Source of the DNA: Lepidodermella squamata
Lineage: Eukaryota; Gastrotricha
Reading direction: 5' to 3'
Length of the DNA: 64,000 bases
Assembly: GCA_047495785.1 (NCBI GenBank)
Contig: JBLDXI010000024.1
Location: 2,976,001-3,040,000 of the forward strand
Position numbers and translations under genes: made by a program
The notes under the pieces: generated by a model
Databases searched by the model: none
What the model saw: the letters and a program-made list of their open reading frames with translations, nothing else
What the model was told of the DNA's origin: nothing
In this document: piece by piece, positions 45,517-56,700 of the stretch
Numbering within the stretch: the first letter of the stretch is position 1
Layout of the letters: every line of letters starts with the position of its first letter

Positions 45517-45716
45517 AAGTTTGCTTCTCTCTTTATCAAGTTTTCGATAATTCCCTGTTGAATAAACTTTATGATCGACATGCCTTATGATTATTTAATA
45601 GTGAATAAATTGTGTTAAGCTATACATCTGAGTCTAAATAACTTATAAAACCTAACGTAAAAGTCAGTCTATATGCATCTGACTCTAAATTATTAAAGTC
45701 ATTTATGTCTGATAAC
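45517..45716. other. Spacer between lectin 3 and broken lectin 4
   Basis: AT-rich; contains two partial copies of AATAACTTATAA / ATCTGACTCTAAATTATT. The lectin-family homology restarts abruptly at 45717. Confidence 0.4.
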
Positions 45717-47029
45717 TTCCAACTGCTAGACGACGACCGAAGTCGAGCAGATGGCGCCGGATCGCCATCGAAGATAATTCGAATTTGAACAGGGTTGAAG
45801 GTAGCCCGATCTATCTCTACTATGGGTTTGAAAAGGACACCGTCGAGGAGGCGCCTCTCTTCTTACCATGGTGGATCTATCATCACCAAAAAAAAACTTC
45901 GACAACAACGACAACGACAACTGAAGCTTCGGTAAGCAATTTTGATTTTGTATCGGCAAAGACTTTTAACCGTCGCAAAATATGTCGATAGGTAGAGGAA
46001 AAATTACAGAAATGTAATCGCTAGGACACATTAAGGCATTATTAGCAATCGGTTAAAAAGTCGTGAATTGAAGGGGTTGTGGGGGTATCGGCCAGACCGG
46101 ACAAGAAAATGAAATTTTAGCCCGCTTTTTCGTCCAATTTGAGAGGTTTTGCAGCGTTTTTGTTGCAAAATCTTCACAATTTCCTTGCTTCGCTCGTTAT
46201 CTGTTTGAAATTACTAATCGTTTTGGCAAATACAGTATAACAAATTTTCCATTCCTGGCAGCTCCAGGATCCAAGATCGCACCCTGCTCTGTTCCATTCT
46301 GTACTCTGTTATCTGTGATAGCTCGAACATTTTCATTTTCAAAATTGGCGTGAGGAACAAATTTTCCCTCTGTCATGGCAATATCAATGAATTCTGCTTC
46401 GCAAAAACATACATTATACTGTTACTGTTAACGATATATTAATAGGTAGTCTTTCGATGCCTTGGGCCAGGAGGTATAGTTATCTGCCGACCGACACAGT
46501 GCGCGAAGTAGGATGCTCGAGTTGGGGGTACTTTCAGGCATTTTCTGGCCCGAAATTTCAGACCAAAGGGTCCCCCCTGTGGTCTGAAATTGTGTGGTCC
46601 CTGTGGTCACTGACAGCTTGCCAGAATAACGAAATGCCATACCCAGCAACACCTTATACCAGCATGCCTGCTTGCGAGACTGCTGAGAAAAAGAGAGTTA
46701 TCATCGTTGACTCAGAAAATTATATAACTCTCGCAGAAGCTAAAGCAATGTGTACGCTGTATGGGGCCACACTGCTAGCAACAATCAAGACATCGAAGGA
46801 ACTCGAGAATTATTCGCCGTATCTTGGCTCTTATTATGGTTGGATCGGTTTGTCGCTGGTTGCCGGACAATGGACGCGGTCGGATGGCGCGCCGTATGCC
46901 AACTTTCCGGCCCGGGCCACGGGCAGACCCGCTAGTGGCAAGGCCTGCGCTTGGCTGTATAGGTCTGAACTCGTAGACACTGATTGTAACTCTTCGGCGA
47001 ATGGTGTCCTCTGTGAAACCTATCAATGA
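45717..47029 (+). pseudogene. C-type lectin-domain gene 4, broken
   Basis: First-exon homology begins abruptly at CCAACTGCTAGACGACGACC (about 45717), so the start codon and signal peptide are missing. It continues through GSPIYLYYGFEKD, FLPWWIYHHQKKT and a short Thr stalk to a donor at 45931. The lectin exon (46446-47029) carries a 116-bp insertion at 46497-46612, which with its 3-bp duplication shifts the frame between the CLGPGG block and TACQNNEMPYP. The rest of the domain is open and resembles lectin 2 (AKAMCTLYGATLLATI, WIGLSLVAGQWTRSDG, DTDCNSSANGVLCE). Two independent lesions, so a pseudogene. Confidence 0.8.
46497..46612. mobile_element. 116-bp MITE in lectin 4 exon
   Basis: Starts CAGTG and ends CACTG. 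Flanked by ACA (46494-46496 and 46613-46615), which is single in paralogs reading CCGACCGACAGCTTGCC. An internal hairpin (TTCAGACCA / TGGTCTGAA) lies at about 46559-46590. Three-base duplication with CAGTG ends is unusual for hAT (8 bp). Confidence 0.75.
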
Positions 47030-47340
47030 TAAAATTTAACTTCTCTCATCAAGTTTTCGAATAATTTCCTGTTAAATAAAATTTATGATCTTCAAACTGT
47101 ATTATTATGTATTACTGTATTATTATGTATTACTATGATTTTCTGAAGGTTTGTTTCGAGACGAATGAATCAACAGCATGGTAGAACCACTCAACAGTCC
47201 AATTTCGATGCGCACGCCTTGGTCAATCGATTGTTGCTATGACTCTGGGATGGAACATTCAGTCGTACGATCTATAGGATTTTTTGCAACATTTATTTTA
47301 TGCCGCCGAAATCACCATCAACCCATTCAGGCGGAAATAA
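47030..47340. other. Spacer
   Basis: 3' flank of lectin 4; contains TATTATGTATTACTGTATTA repeats. No gene. Confidence 0.4.
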
Positions 47341-49146
47341 TAGCACTCGCACCGTACTGCTGGCTGCTGGCACGGTCAACTACGGCGCTGATGCGTTGCC
47401 GGTACCGCCGGTCATCTACGGCCCCGTAGCGGTTCCGTAACTTCTTGAAAATTCCCCCTGACTTCAAATTCATGAAATCTACATGAAAAAAAGAAACAAA
47501 ATATCATAACACCTATCAGGGACTCGGATAAGCCAATAAGCTTAACATGAGCCGGTGATAAAAGGTCACGTTAACAGTAATGAAAAGTCAGGTAACTGCT
47601 TCAGATAACAGTCTCGCGGTTGAAAACGTTTGAAAGTAAGTAAAACCGTGGAACCATGTACTCAATAACTACCTGGAGGCCAGCAGTAACAAGGCGAAGC
47701 AGAGAATGATGCATTTGCTACGGTTCATACTGACCAATGGGCCCTTGAAGTAATTACACTTGTGATGTCGAGCGGCAATTGGCTGATTTCAGACTAGAAA
47801 ATGATAGGCCGATTTCACGGGTTCCTGAAACTAAAATCCCCATCGCGGGTAGCGAAAGGGTTTCCTGGGATCCCAGCTGCTAGTTGCATACCCTGGAACC
47901 CGCCCGCCATTCACCTCCTGGTTACCCTGGGTTCCCAAAGTTCCCCATAACATAGCGTTCCGGCTGACTTCAAAGATTAGTTTCCAGCCTGATTTCACTG
48001 GTTCCGGAGACTCCCATTCCTCTCGCAGGTTGTCAACATCTTTATGTTGTATAACACTTCTTTGTAAACAGATCGCTGCAATCAGTATTGAGCGCACCTA
48101 TCACTAGGGATTCAACCGATATACATTCAGCCTATTTCATATTTCATTCAGTTGGCTACATGCTGATTTTTGAAAGTTTTTATCCTAACTGTGTTTTTCA
48201 GTTTTCGACTTGTTTTAAGGTATCCTACCACCTATCGACGGAGTATTGGAAAATTCTTGAGAATCCCATTACGGTTTTGATGTTTTAATAAATGTTTTGA
48301 GCTGGCCGTAGCAGCCAAAGTGCTAAAATCGCTGACATTGTCCGGAAGCAGGAAGAGGAGGAGAAGCCTAGTGTGCTAACTGATGCCGAGCTACGTGATC
48401 AATCACTGGAATTCGCGCGCAAACACGCTAACAAGCAGGAAATCACATGCTCGCACTGCAAGGCCGCTTTCTGCCAGTTCTGTTTGTTCGTGCGCAATGA
48501 GAAAATGAAGCAGCGATTGAAGCCACTTCAAGCTGTATTGCTAAGCACCTATTCCAGCACGGCTAGCTTGGAAGTTTGAAAGAAAGTTGCTCGAAACTTT
48601 GACCTCCAGGTTGCTGGAGTTCACGGGATCGCATCTGCAGCTGTAAAAATGATAAGGTGCGAGGTCGATGAAATTCTGGGCGATAAGCTTGGTCAAATAA
48701 TGCGGGAAGCTCAGCTCATGGTAGATGAAAAAACAATTAAAACGCAACGGGAGGCTGTTGAGCTTTCAAAAGGTTTGACCAGCCGCGATGCAAGCAGATT
48801 GAATCGGCGAATCGATGTTGTCCTTTCAAACTCGGTTCTCGGCACCAACAGCGATAACCTTTCCGAGCTGCTGATGGAGGCTGAGAAAGCTTGCCAAACG
48901 GTAAACCATCGAAGATTACGTAATCTCTCTGAATATGTTTGGTCTAGCTCGATACTGCGCCTGGTTTAGACATCGAATTTACACCGATATCGGAAGAATT
49001 CAATAGTGTTCTGGATCGTTTGCGTCGGGATTTGACTCTGGGTTTGCTGTCAGGCGCAACTATGTACTTAGCACTGTAGTAGCGCTGAAATAGCAGTCGC
49101 CGTAGCGCTACCGTAGCGGCCCCGTAGTTGTGCCATTTGAGTGCTA
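47341..49146. mobile_element. Putative 1.8-kb element with imperfect inverted ends
   Basis: The left end (TAGCACTC, then TGGCACGGTCAACTACGG) is matched imperfectly in inverted orientation at the right end (CCCCGTAGTTGTGCCA then GAGTGCTA). GTAGCGG-rich words occur near both ends. The interior holds a broken gene with a Cys motif (48318-49078). Boundaries and target duplication are uncertain. Confidence 0.45.
48318..49078 (+). pseudogene. Broken gene with Cys-x2-Cys motifs inside the 1.8-kb element
   Basis: An open frame with KIADIVRKQEEEEKPSVLTD and EITCSHCKAAFCQFCLFV (possible zinc ribbon) stops at about 48579. Coding potential resumes in another frame with KKVARNFDLQVAGVHGIASA and LTSRDASRLNRRIDVVLSN. 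A 46-nt GT..AG intron (48901-48947) then joins to LDTAPGLDIEFTPISEEF, ending at TAG 49078, right at the putative right end. I do not recognise the family. A transposon-encoded protein fragment is the likeliest reading given the flanking inverted ends. Confidence 0.45.
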
Positions 49147-49489
49147 TATTTTCGTATACTGGCCGATGGACAATTTTGTCCTTCTCGCCAGCGAACAGAA
49201 AACAAAAAGGAGGATATTAATTCGAGTCACAGCTGTTTACTAATTCGATAAAGCCATCAGTAGTTTTCCTGAAGAAGATCAATCAGGTAACCATTGAAAC
49301 AAAACGATCTTTAATCGCTTATAAATTCCAAAATTCGATTAATTAGCCCAGCTTTATAACCAACGGCTATTCGAGGGCTCTTATTATCTGAAAAATGTTT
49401 CAGAGATAATTAGTGACTACTGTTATCCACGCGATCCAATCGATATCCAATCGAAGTGAAATTTATGAAATATTCTGTTTATACGAACC
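49147..49489. other. Spacer upstream of lectin 5
   Basis: Duplicated promoter-proximal sequence shared with lectins 2 and 3 (AATTCGAGTC, GATAAAGCCATCAG, TTTCAGAGATAATTAGTGAC). Confidence 0.5.
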
Positions 49490-50447
49490 ATGAAATTGAT
49501 AGCTTCATTGAGCATCGCCATCTTTGGTTTGTCCTTTGTCTTGATTTGCGAGGCGGGAGTTCCAACTGCTAGACGACGACCGAAGTCCAGCAAGTGGCGC
49601 CGCATTGCCCTCGGCGATATTTCGAATGCCAACTCGAATTTGAACAGGGTTGAAGGCAGCCCGTTCTATCTCTACTATGAGTTTGAAAAAGACTCCGTCG
49701 AGGAGGCGCCTCCCTACTTACCATGGTGGATCTATTATCACCAAAAAACAACTTCGACAACGACAACGACAACGACAACTGAAGCTTCGGTAAGCAACTT
49801 TTAAATCAGCAATGTAGACTTTTAACCGTCAGGACCTACTATGTCGATAGGTTGAGGAAAATTTGAGAAATTAAAACATTAGAGAAGGGCCTCCCGGTTT
49901 TTCTTGTCTGGGCCTCTTTTCAAAATGTATATAAAGCACACATTATATAAACTGTTAACTGTTAACGATATATTAGCAGGTATTCTTTCGGTGCCTTGGG
50001 CCAGGAGGTGTAGTTACCTGCCGACCGACAGCTTGCCTGAAAAACGAAAGGCCATACCCAGCAACACCTTCCCCCAGCATGTCTGCATGCGAGAATGCTG
50101 TCAAAGTGATAACGGTCAGAATTAACACAGTACCCCCAGTAACGCATGCTGAAGCTGAGGCAACGTGTACGGCCACGGGCGGACTGCTGACAACGATCAA
50201 GTCATCAGAGGAACTCACCTTTGTTTCTCCGGATCTTGGCTCTAATTATGGTTGGATCGGTTTGTCGCTGGTTTCCGGACAATGGACGTGGTCGGATGGC
50301 GCGCCGTATGCCAACGTTCCGCCATGGGCTGCGGGCAGACCCGTTGGTGGCTATAGCTGCGTTTTGCTGCACCAGTCTGAAATCGTAGACACTGATTGTA
50401 ACTTGTCGGCGACTGCTTTTCTCTGTGAAAGCTATAGTGATCAGTAA
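49490..50447 (+). CDS. C-type lectin-domain secreted protein 5
   Basis: Exons 49490-49789 and 49980-50447. Signal peptide MKLIASLSIAIFGLSFVLIC without an intron; TARRRPKSSKWRR; VEGSPFYLYYEFEKD; YLPWWIYYHQKTT; a very short Thr stalk. The lectin exon starts VFFRCLGPGGVVTC and has EATCTATGGLLTTI, DLGSNYGWIGLSLVSGQW, WAAGRPVGGYSCVLL and DTDCNLSATAFLCE. Nearly identical to lectin 3 in the lectin exon, so a recent duplicate. Its intron is only 190 nt and lacks the foldback MITE. No Ca2+-binding EPN/WND motif. Confidence 0.78.
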
Positions 50448-51066
50448 AATTTAGCTTCTCTTTATCAAGTTTTCGATAATTTTACTGTTAAATAAAATTT
50501 ATGATCGTCATGCTTTATTACTATGATTTTCTAAAGGTTTGGTTTCGAAAGAATGAATCAAATAATAGATTTTGTTAAGCTTGTTCGACCCCGGATTATC
50601 GGACCAATAGGTAACCTGTAGTTCTTTTTGAATTTTCTTGTCTGGACATGTCGAGGTGGGTAGTACGATGGCTATATCTTGAACAGTCTCAAACCCCGAC
50701 TTTCCGACCTCAAGCGGCCGGAGAGCCTTAATTTTGCAGCCTGCAGAGGGCAAGGGTCTGCCAAGCTCTTGCGTTGCGTGCGGCCAGATGGCCCTTGCCA
50801 TGGCATAAGGTCAAAGTTGATTTTTCATAATTTTAGTATGACTTGAAGCGAAAATAGAGCCGATAGAAAAATCATATAAAAATTGAACCGAGGCACAAAT
50901 TTGGCTTTGGGTTATAATTTTATTAAAATAACCACCATTTCTCGCCATGATAATCTTCATGTATCATAATGTAAATGTCAGTCTACTTGGATACTTATAG
51001 AAGTCATTTATATCTGCAAACTTGCGTCAATTACAAAATTCTCTTGAGTGTTGGAAACGCTCAATT
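50448..51066. other. Spacer between lectin 5 and receptor
   Basis: AATAAA signals follow the lectin stop (about 50490). No further gene supported. Confidence 0.4.
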
Positions 51067-53411
51067 TTAGTGTAAGCCTCTGCGATTTTTCCAGATCGGT
51101 ACAATCCAGCTAACTGAACCCATAAGAGATTGGCCCAACGCAATAAAAGATATAGCTGTTTGCTGTTCGGAAATGCTTCGCCCCAGCAATGCAACGATAA
51201 CAACAGCGACAAACATCATAACAATAGCATTGTATAGCCCGAAAACCATGAATGAAAAGTCGCCATACGAATGCATCTTTAACTGCCGCATTTTGTAAGA
51301 TACGTAGCAGCCAATCAAAGCCGGTACCAGCTGACCAGCCAATAAGATTCCGATCCATATTCGGAAACCCGAAGAAGTACAGATCGTAGCGAAAGTTTGA
51401 CGAAGAACGTCATTCTCATCGTCGTAAAAACTGCTCATTATGGGGGATTCGCAAATTAAAGGATCCGCTCCCAGCCAGACTGATAGGAAGAAACCGATGA
51501 GGAACGCAGCTGAAAAAACTTTCTTAGATATGCCGTAGTCAGCTGTTGCCCAGTCAGCAGCTGTAGCTTCAACTTTCATCGTCATAACCTTAGACGTCCC
51601 CGGAGCTCCTGCAGCGTCGCCCGATTCAATGCTGAATCCGACGGATTGAACAGTATTTGCTGTGATTTGTTGAGTTGAGTTGATACTAGAATTCCGGCTA
51701 GATCTGCGGCTTGATGATGCCCTTCGATTCCTGTCCAAAGGCCTGACTTTATGTTTGGAAAAGAATTTATACACCAGGAAGATTCTTAAGTACAATACAG
51801 CTAGAATGCTCCCACTGCCAATTGATAACGAGACAATTCTTGAAATCCATAGCAAGCGAGATGTATTTGGGATTTGCGGAGTCTCAACCGCGAAAAGTAC
51901 AGCCGTAGCATTCAATATCAAGCAGGCGAGTAATCCAGCCAATTTTGTCACAGGGTTTGACATAATGACGTAATTATGATGCTGCTTCATCATGAAAAGG
52001 ATGAAGACCATGGATATAAGTTGAAATGCCGTTAGGCTGGATGATATCGATGTGATTGCAATGAATAGACTCTCAGGGACTTGGTCTTGTAGGTTAACCA
52101 AGCTTTTTTCATCTCTAGGAGGGCGACGGTCTTTCGTGAGCCATTCAAATGGCTTTTCATTCGGTCTTTCGTTGTTACTTAGCATGTACCCATCAAAATT
52201 TGAACTTGCTGCAGACGGGTTTTGCGTCATGACGTAGATGTACCTGATCCCTGTCTCCCGCCTCCAATAACCGATGACTTGAACATCGTTATCAACTTGT
52301 CCAGACGTTTTACCATAAAGCATTCTGCCAATCCTCAGGCCAGTAACATTCGACTCGAAGACTGACTGATTCGCCACTTTCATCACTAATTGCGGGTTCG
52401 CCCTTGAGTCCCGAAGTGTCAAGTTGTAGTTTCGTTTCAAGACTTTCTCAGTTTGGTCCAGGGCCATTATTCCACGCAAAACAACATCATAGCATAAGTT
52501 TCTGTTCTCATAATCGGCTATCTTAGTGCCATTCATGTATCTGTCCAACATTGATTCGAACTCAGGTATGGTATGTCCTAGTTCAGACCTGAAATCCGGC
52601 TTAGGATTGTCGATGAACAAAGTTTGACCTATCCAGAAGGTGAACTTCATCTGTTCAATAATCATCGCCCTAGTGCATCCGGGGTAGATATTTTCCGGGT
52701 AGCCAGTTAAGGGATCAGCGTAGACTGACATATTGATAATGAAGACATAACGAGGCCCAGTCATTCCGGCTTTGAAAGATTCGCAAAGTAGCCGCCGAGC
52801 GAAGACTAAAGGAGCTGCGTAGAGAACCATGATTCTCATGTCGTTCCTTTTCAGCGATTCGATGTTTTCAGTAGAGATGTCTAAGACAATGTCAAACCAA
52901 GGGACGGCGATGCCCTGTTCAGTTGCCAGGTTCTGAATTCCTAGGGCTGTTGAGTAGTCATTGACATTTGCTGCGTTAGAAATGATCGCAATCCTGTTCC
53001 AGCCACCGATTTTCTTAATGAACTGCACATTCGCCATTGCAGTCACCCTGCCAGTGGAGACCATGAGGTACAGATTCGGGTACAATTTCCGATCAGTCAG
53101 CAACGGAGCAGCGCAATACGTACTGATGTCCACGAGATTGAAATGGTGGAGTAAAGTGCCTATCGCTTTGCAGCCAGCTGAAAAATTCGGCCCCAGTGTG
53201 ATAGGAGAAGGGTGGTTGATGTCTGTGTTACTTCCGACTTCGAAACGGCGCCCGTATGATGTCATGAGGCTTGCCGCTCTAATACCGGCAGCTTCATCTT
53301 CGAACTGCATCCTGATGCGGTAATCGGGTAGAATGTCGCTCCGGTTGTTGATTGTATCAGCGACAATTTGTGCGGCAGCTCGGCATGTTTGACCGTTTTT
53401 TGGCTCAGCCC
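51067..53411 (-). CDS. Class C GPCR, second subtype (5' exon unresolved)
   Basis: The large exon starts after the acceptor TTTACATACAG in phase 1 with AEPKNGQTCRAAAQIVADTI and ends IVPIWKNRRGLH. Venus-flytrap domain (NNRSDILPDYRIRMQFEDE, SPITLGPNFSAGCKAIG, YPGCTRAMIIEQMKF), junction RRPPRDEKSLVNLQ, and seven membrane segments (first SLFIAITSISSSLTAFQLIS). The loop after TM3 is long and Ser/Arg-rich (NRRASSSRRSSRNSSINS), with many possible phosphorylation sites. The phase-1 intron before the ligand domain is shared with the 29-kb receptor, so the two form an intron-containing subfamily distinct from the intronless 14.7/18/25-kb genes. The signal-peptide exon was not found within the next kilobase. 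Confidence 0.8.
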
Positions 53412-55049
53412 CTGTATGTAAAGGAAAGTTATTCATCCTTAGACAATTCTGGGGCTGACAAGGTCACTTTTCCAAAATAGTACAAGTTCATAAATAAATG
53501 AATGCATCATAAAAAAAGAACGTAAATTATTGGCGACCACGCGCTCTTCTTACCCGCCCGTCATGAGCGCGAATTTCTCCCATTTGTAAACAGCCTTAGC
53601 ACTTTACAGATGAGCTCAAACTTTGCAAATCGGCTCACCAGGCTCCCAAATAATAAAATAAAAAATAAAAATTGAAAATATCCGAACATTGAATGTGGTG
53701 GCCTCGGAGAATCGAACCCTAGGCGCCCGCAAACCACGGTTTCGCGTGAAAAACGCGATGTGCTATGTTTATTTTTACCTGTGGCGCAAAGAGCTCGAAT
53801 CCTATTACGAAGAAACGGTCAGCATCATTCAAAAAAGCGGGGTCGCTAACCACTCCTAGATCACTCCTAGCTAGGATGGCTGCAGAAATTTCGATGTTGC
53901 GGAATTTTCATAGATTATGGGAAAATACCGAAAAAGAGTAGAATTTGCGCGCTATTTATTTTGAATTTTCTCCAATAAATTGAAAATCAACAGGTTCTGC
54001 AATATGCAAATTAGGTTCAGTGTAAAATTTAATCAGGCCAATTTAAAAAAAATTGAATTATTTATTAATTTCCCAAATTTCAATCGATTTAAAATAAAGC
54101 AATAATGTTAAAAATGTGAAACCTGTGAATGGAATCATGTGAAGTAGATCCATATTGAATGGCTTATCGATAGCAGCTTGAAGGCCATTGAAAATTGCCA
54201 TCATTTCCAACGCGATGAAAGACGTAATAAATCGCATTTTAATTTTGCTGGAAAATTCACGAACATCAGGGTTTTGAACAAAGGAAAAGTGTAAATTTGC
54301 AATGTTTGTTGCACTATTACAGTCCGCCCCAGAAGTCCCAGAAGTCTACTTGGGGCGGAACAGAAAACGGAAAATCGACAAGACAGCTTTTTTCGAACTT
54401 ATTCTTTTAAACTGAAATAAACAGTTTTCGCTGCAGTTTCAATTTTGACGCGCTGAGTAATTAATTACTTCGGGGATTTTTTGAATAAACATTATTCGCA
54501 GAAGAAGTATCATTATTTGTGTAAAAAGCGCGGTCAGAAAAAGTCTTATCGATTTCGCAATTTTTTTAAGAGCCACATTTTGCCTGGTCTTGCACCAGGA
54601 TCGCCCATTCAAATGTTTTCAAGACTTAAATTGTGCACTTTTCTTCCGATAAAAACCCTGGAGGTTGGGTAGAAAAATGACAACTACGTATTTCATTTCT
54701 TTTAAAGCAATTTCCATCAAGGATAATGGAATCTATAATCTAGTTTTAATCAAGTTAATTTCCGAACCTCCGTAAAACTTTTGTCCAAGCTTATTCTTTC
54801 AGCCTGTCTGCGTCGTATGTGAACTCTATTTAAATTAATTGATTCAAGACATTCTAACACCAATCAACTCTGAAAGCTTTCTCGGCAATGTTCAAATTTT
54901 ATTTTGTCCACCTGATGCTATAGCATTCATACAAAAAGGAACGTTATTTTCCACAAGAATTGAGTAAAAAAATGCACGTAATTATTTTGATTTTGATTTT
55001 TAATAATAATTTTTGTGGGTGAAACAGTCAGCTTTAGGTGGAATACTTA
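53412..55049. other. Spacer, no supported gene
   Basis: AT-rich. A GGGTTCGATTCTCC word on the minus strand at about 53701-53723 resembles a tRNA B box but does not fold into a T arm. The missing first exon of the 51-kb receptor may lie here. Confidence 0.4.
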
Positions 55050-56700
55050 TTATTTTTCATTAGACGCCGCCTCCTCCTCGTCCTCGACCGCAGCTGAGTT
55101 CATTTCGAGGTCCTTGCGGAACCGGTACCGGCGCCGAGCCGCTGCCGCTGCTGCGGCGCTGTTCAGTGCCGGATTCGCCGCAGCTGCCCGCACTCCGCCG
55201 GTATTTCGCACGCCGGCAATAGCTGGCCCGACTGGAACGGCAGCCACAGCTACTGGCGTAACTACTGCGGCGGTGGCAACCGGGGCGATATTTTCGACAA
55301 TTGCCGGCCTCACGACTGTTTGCTTCTGGAAGGTCTCGACGATGGGCTATGGAAATAAAGAAAAATTTGAAATAATTTACTAGCACATTTTAGAAACTTC
55401 ACTAAGAATATGAGAAATTTGACATTGAAAAAATTGAAATTTGGAAAAAATTTGAAAATTTTTATTATTGTTTTTTTATTATTTATATAAAATTTAATTT
55501 TAAAAATTGAATGGAAAAATTGAATGAGTGCAAAAATCGACCAGAGGAAATTCAAATGCTGAAAATGAACTTTCAGCGACAGATTCAAATATCACTGTTC
55601 AGCTTACCAATCAATTTGAATTTTCATCAATGTCAATAAATTATTTAATTTCCTCATTCGAAAAATTATAGCAATTATACTGAAGACAATTGAAGTGAAT
55701 TGAGGTTGGATTGAGGTTTCTAGGTCATCGCCACGCACCTATTAAAAAAGTGAACTGACTAAAATATAAACCTGCAAAATTTTCTCCTGTTGAATGGTTT
55801 GAATAACGGGTTGAACGATGGGCTGAATGATGGTTGGCTTCTGGATGGCTTGTTCGATGATTTCAGCCTGGTAACGCTCGGGGTGGAAGGCGTTGTTGAT
55901 GAGGACACCCTCAGCCAGGCCTCCTCGATCGACGACGGTGGCTTCGACTACGGCAGGCTTGACAATGGTCGGTCCAGTCATGGATTGAACGATCGGCTGC
56001 AAGATACGCTGCTGTTCCACCCTAAAAATAAATTAGTCATTAAATTAACGGAGAAATTTAACAAATTTCTTGATAAAAAATTTAAAATTTAAAATTTAAA
56101 ATAAAAAAAAATTAAAAATATTGAAATTTAAAAATATGAAATTTGCGCAAAAATTTAACAATTGAAATGAAATATTGAAAAATTGGAAATTATAAATCAA
56201 ATTTTAGAGAAAATAGTCATGAATTTTTCTGTATTAAAAAAAACGGATTTTTGAATTTTAAAAAGTTGGTACAATTCTGAAAAAATTAGACGAACCTCTG
56301 AATGACGGGTTGAACAATGCGTTGAACGATCGGGCCTGATTAAAATTATTAAAAAATAAGAAAGAAATGAATTTTCGCAATTTTTACTTTGGCTGATGGC
56401 TGGTTGAATGATTGGCTGTTGAATTTGAGCGGAAACAGCGCCCATGGGTACGGCCATTGCTGGTACCGCCATTCTGGCGCCACCGCCCATTGCGCAGCCA
56501 CCGCAGCCACCGGCCTGGCCAGCCATAGCTAGTTCACTGGCAGCGGCCATTTCATTAGCAGCCGCCACTTGATTTGCATTGGCAGCATTCGCCAATTGAT
56601 TGGCAGCCGCCGCAGCCATAGGATTGCCGCCGCCGAGTTGCCCGAAAGCGCTGTGAGCCGAGGATAATACAGCAACAATGGATAAAATCGCAACAAACAT
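55050..56700 (-). CDS. Secreted Ala/Gln-rich protein with PIIQP-type repeats (299 aa)
   Basis: Exons 56388-56700, 56296-56335, 55772-56021 and 55050-55346, frame kept across all junctions (900 nt). Signal peptide MFVAILSIVAVLSSAHSAFG. An Ala/Asn-rich stretch follows (MAAAAANQLANAANANQ), then a Gly/Cys patch (GGCGGCAMGGG). Next is a series of short hydrophobic-Gln repeats: QQPIIQPAISQ, PIVQRIVQPVIQ, ILQPIVQSM, PTIIQPIVQPVIQ, PIVETFQKQTVVRPAI. The C-terminal region is Ala/Val-rich, ending with AAAAAAARRRYRF and an acidic tail. Composition and repeats suggest an extracellular structural protein (cuticle, egg-shell or silk-like matrix). No family recognised. Confidence 0.75.

Noticed and set aside
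53690-53790. Possible tRNA gene on the minus strand
   Set aside because: GGGTTCGATTCTCC is B-box-like but the T stem does not pair and no acceptor stem is found.
55015-55386. Ala-rich and Ser/Arg-rich ORFs overlapping the last exon of the secreted protein
   Set aside because: Other-frame and antisense shadows of the Ala-rich coding exon.
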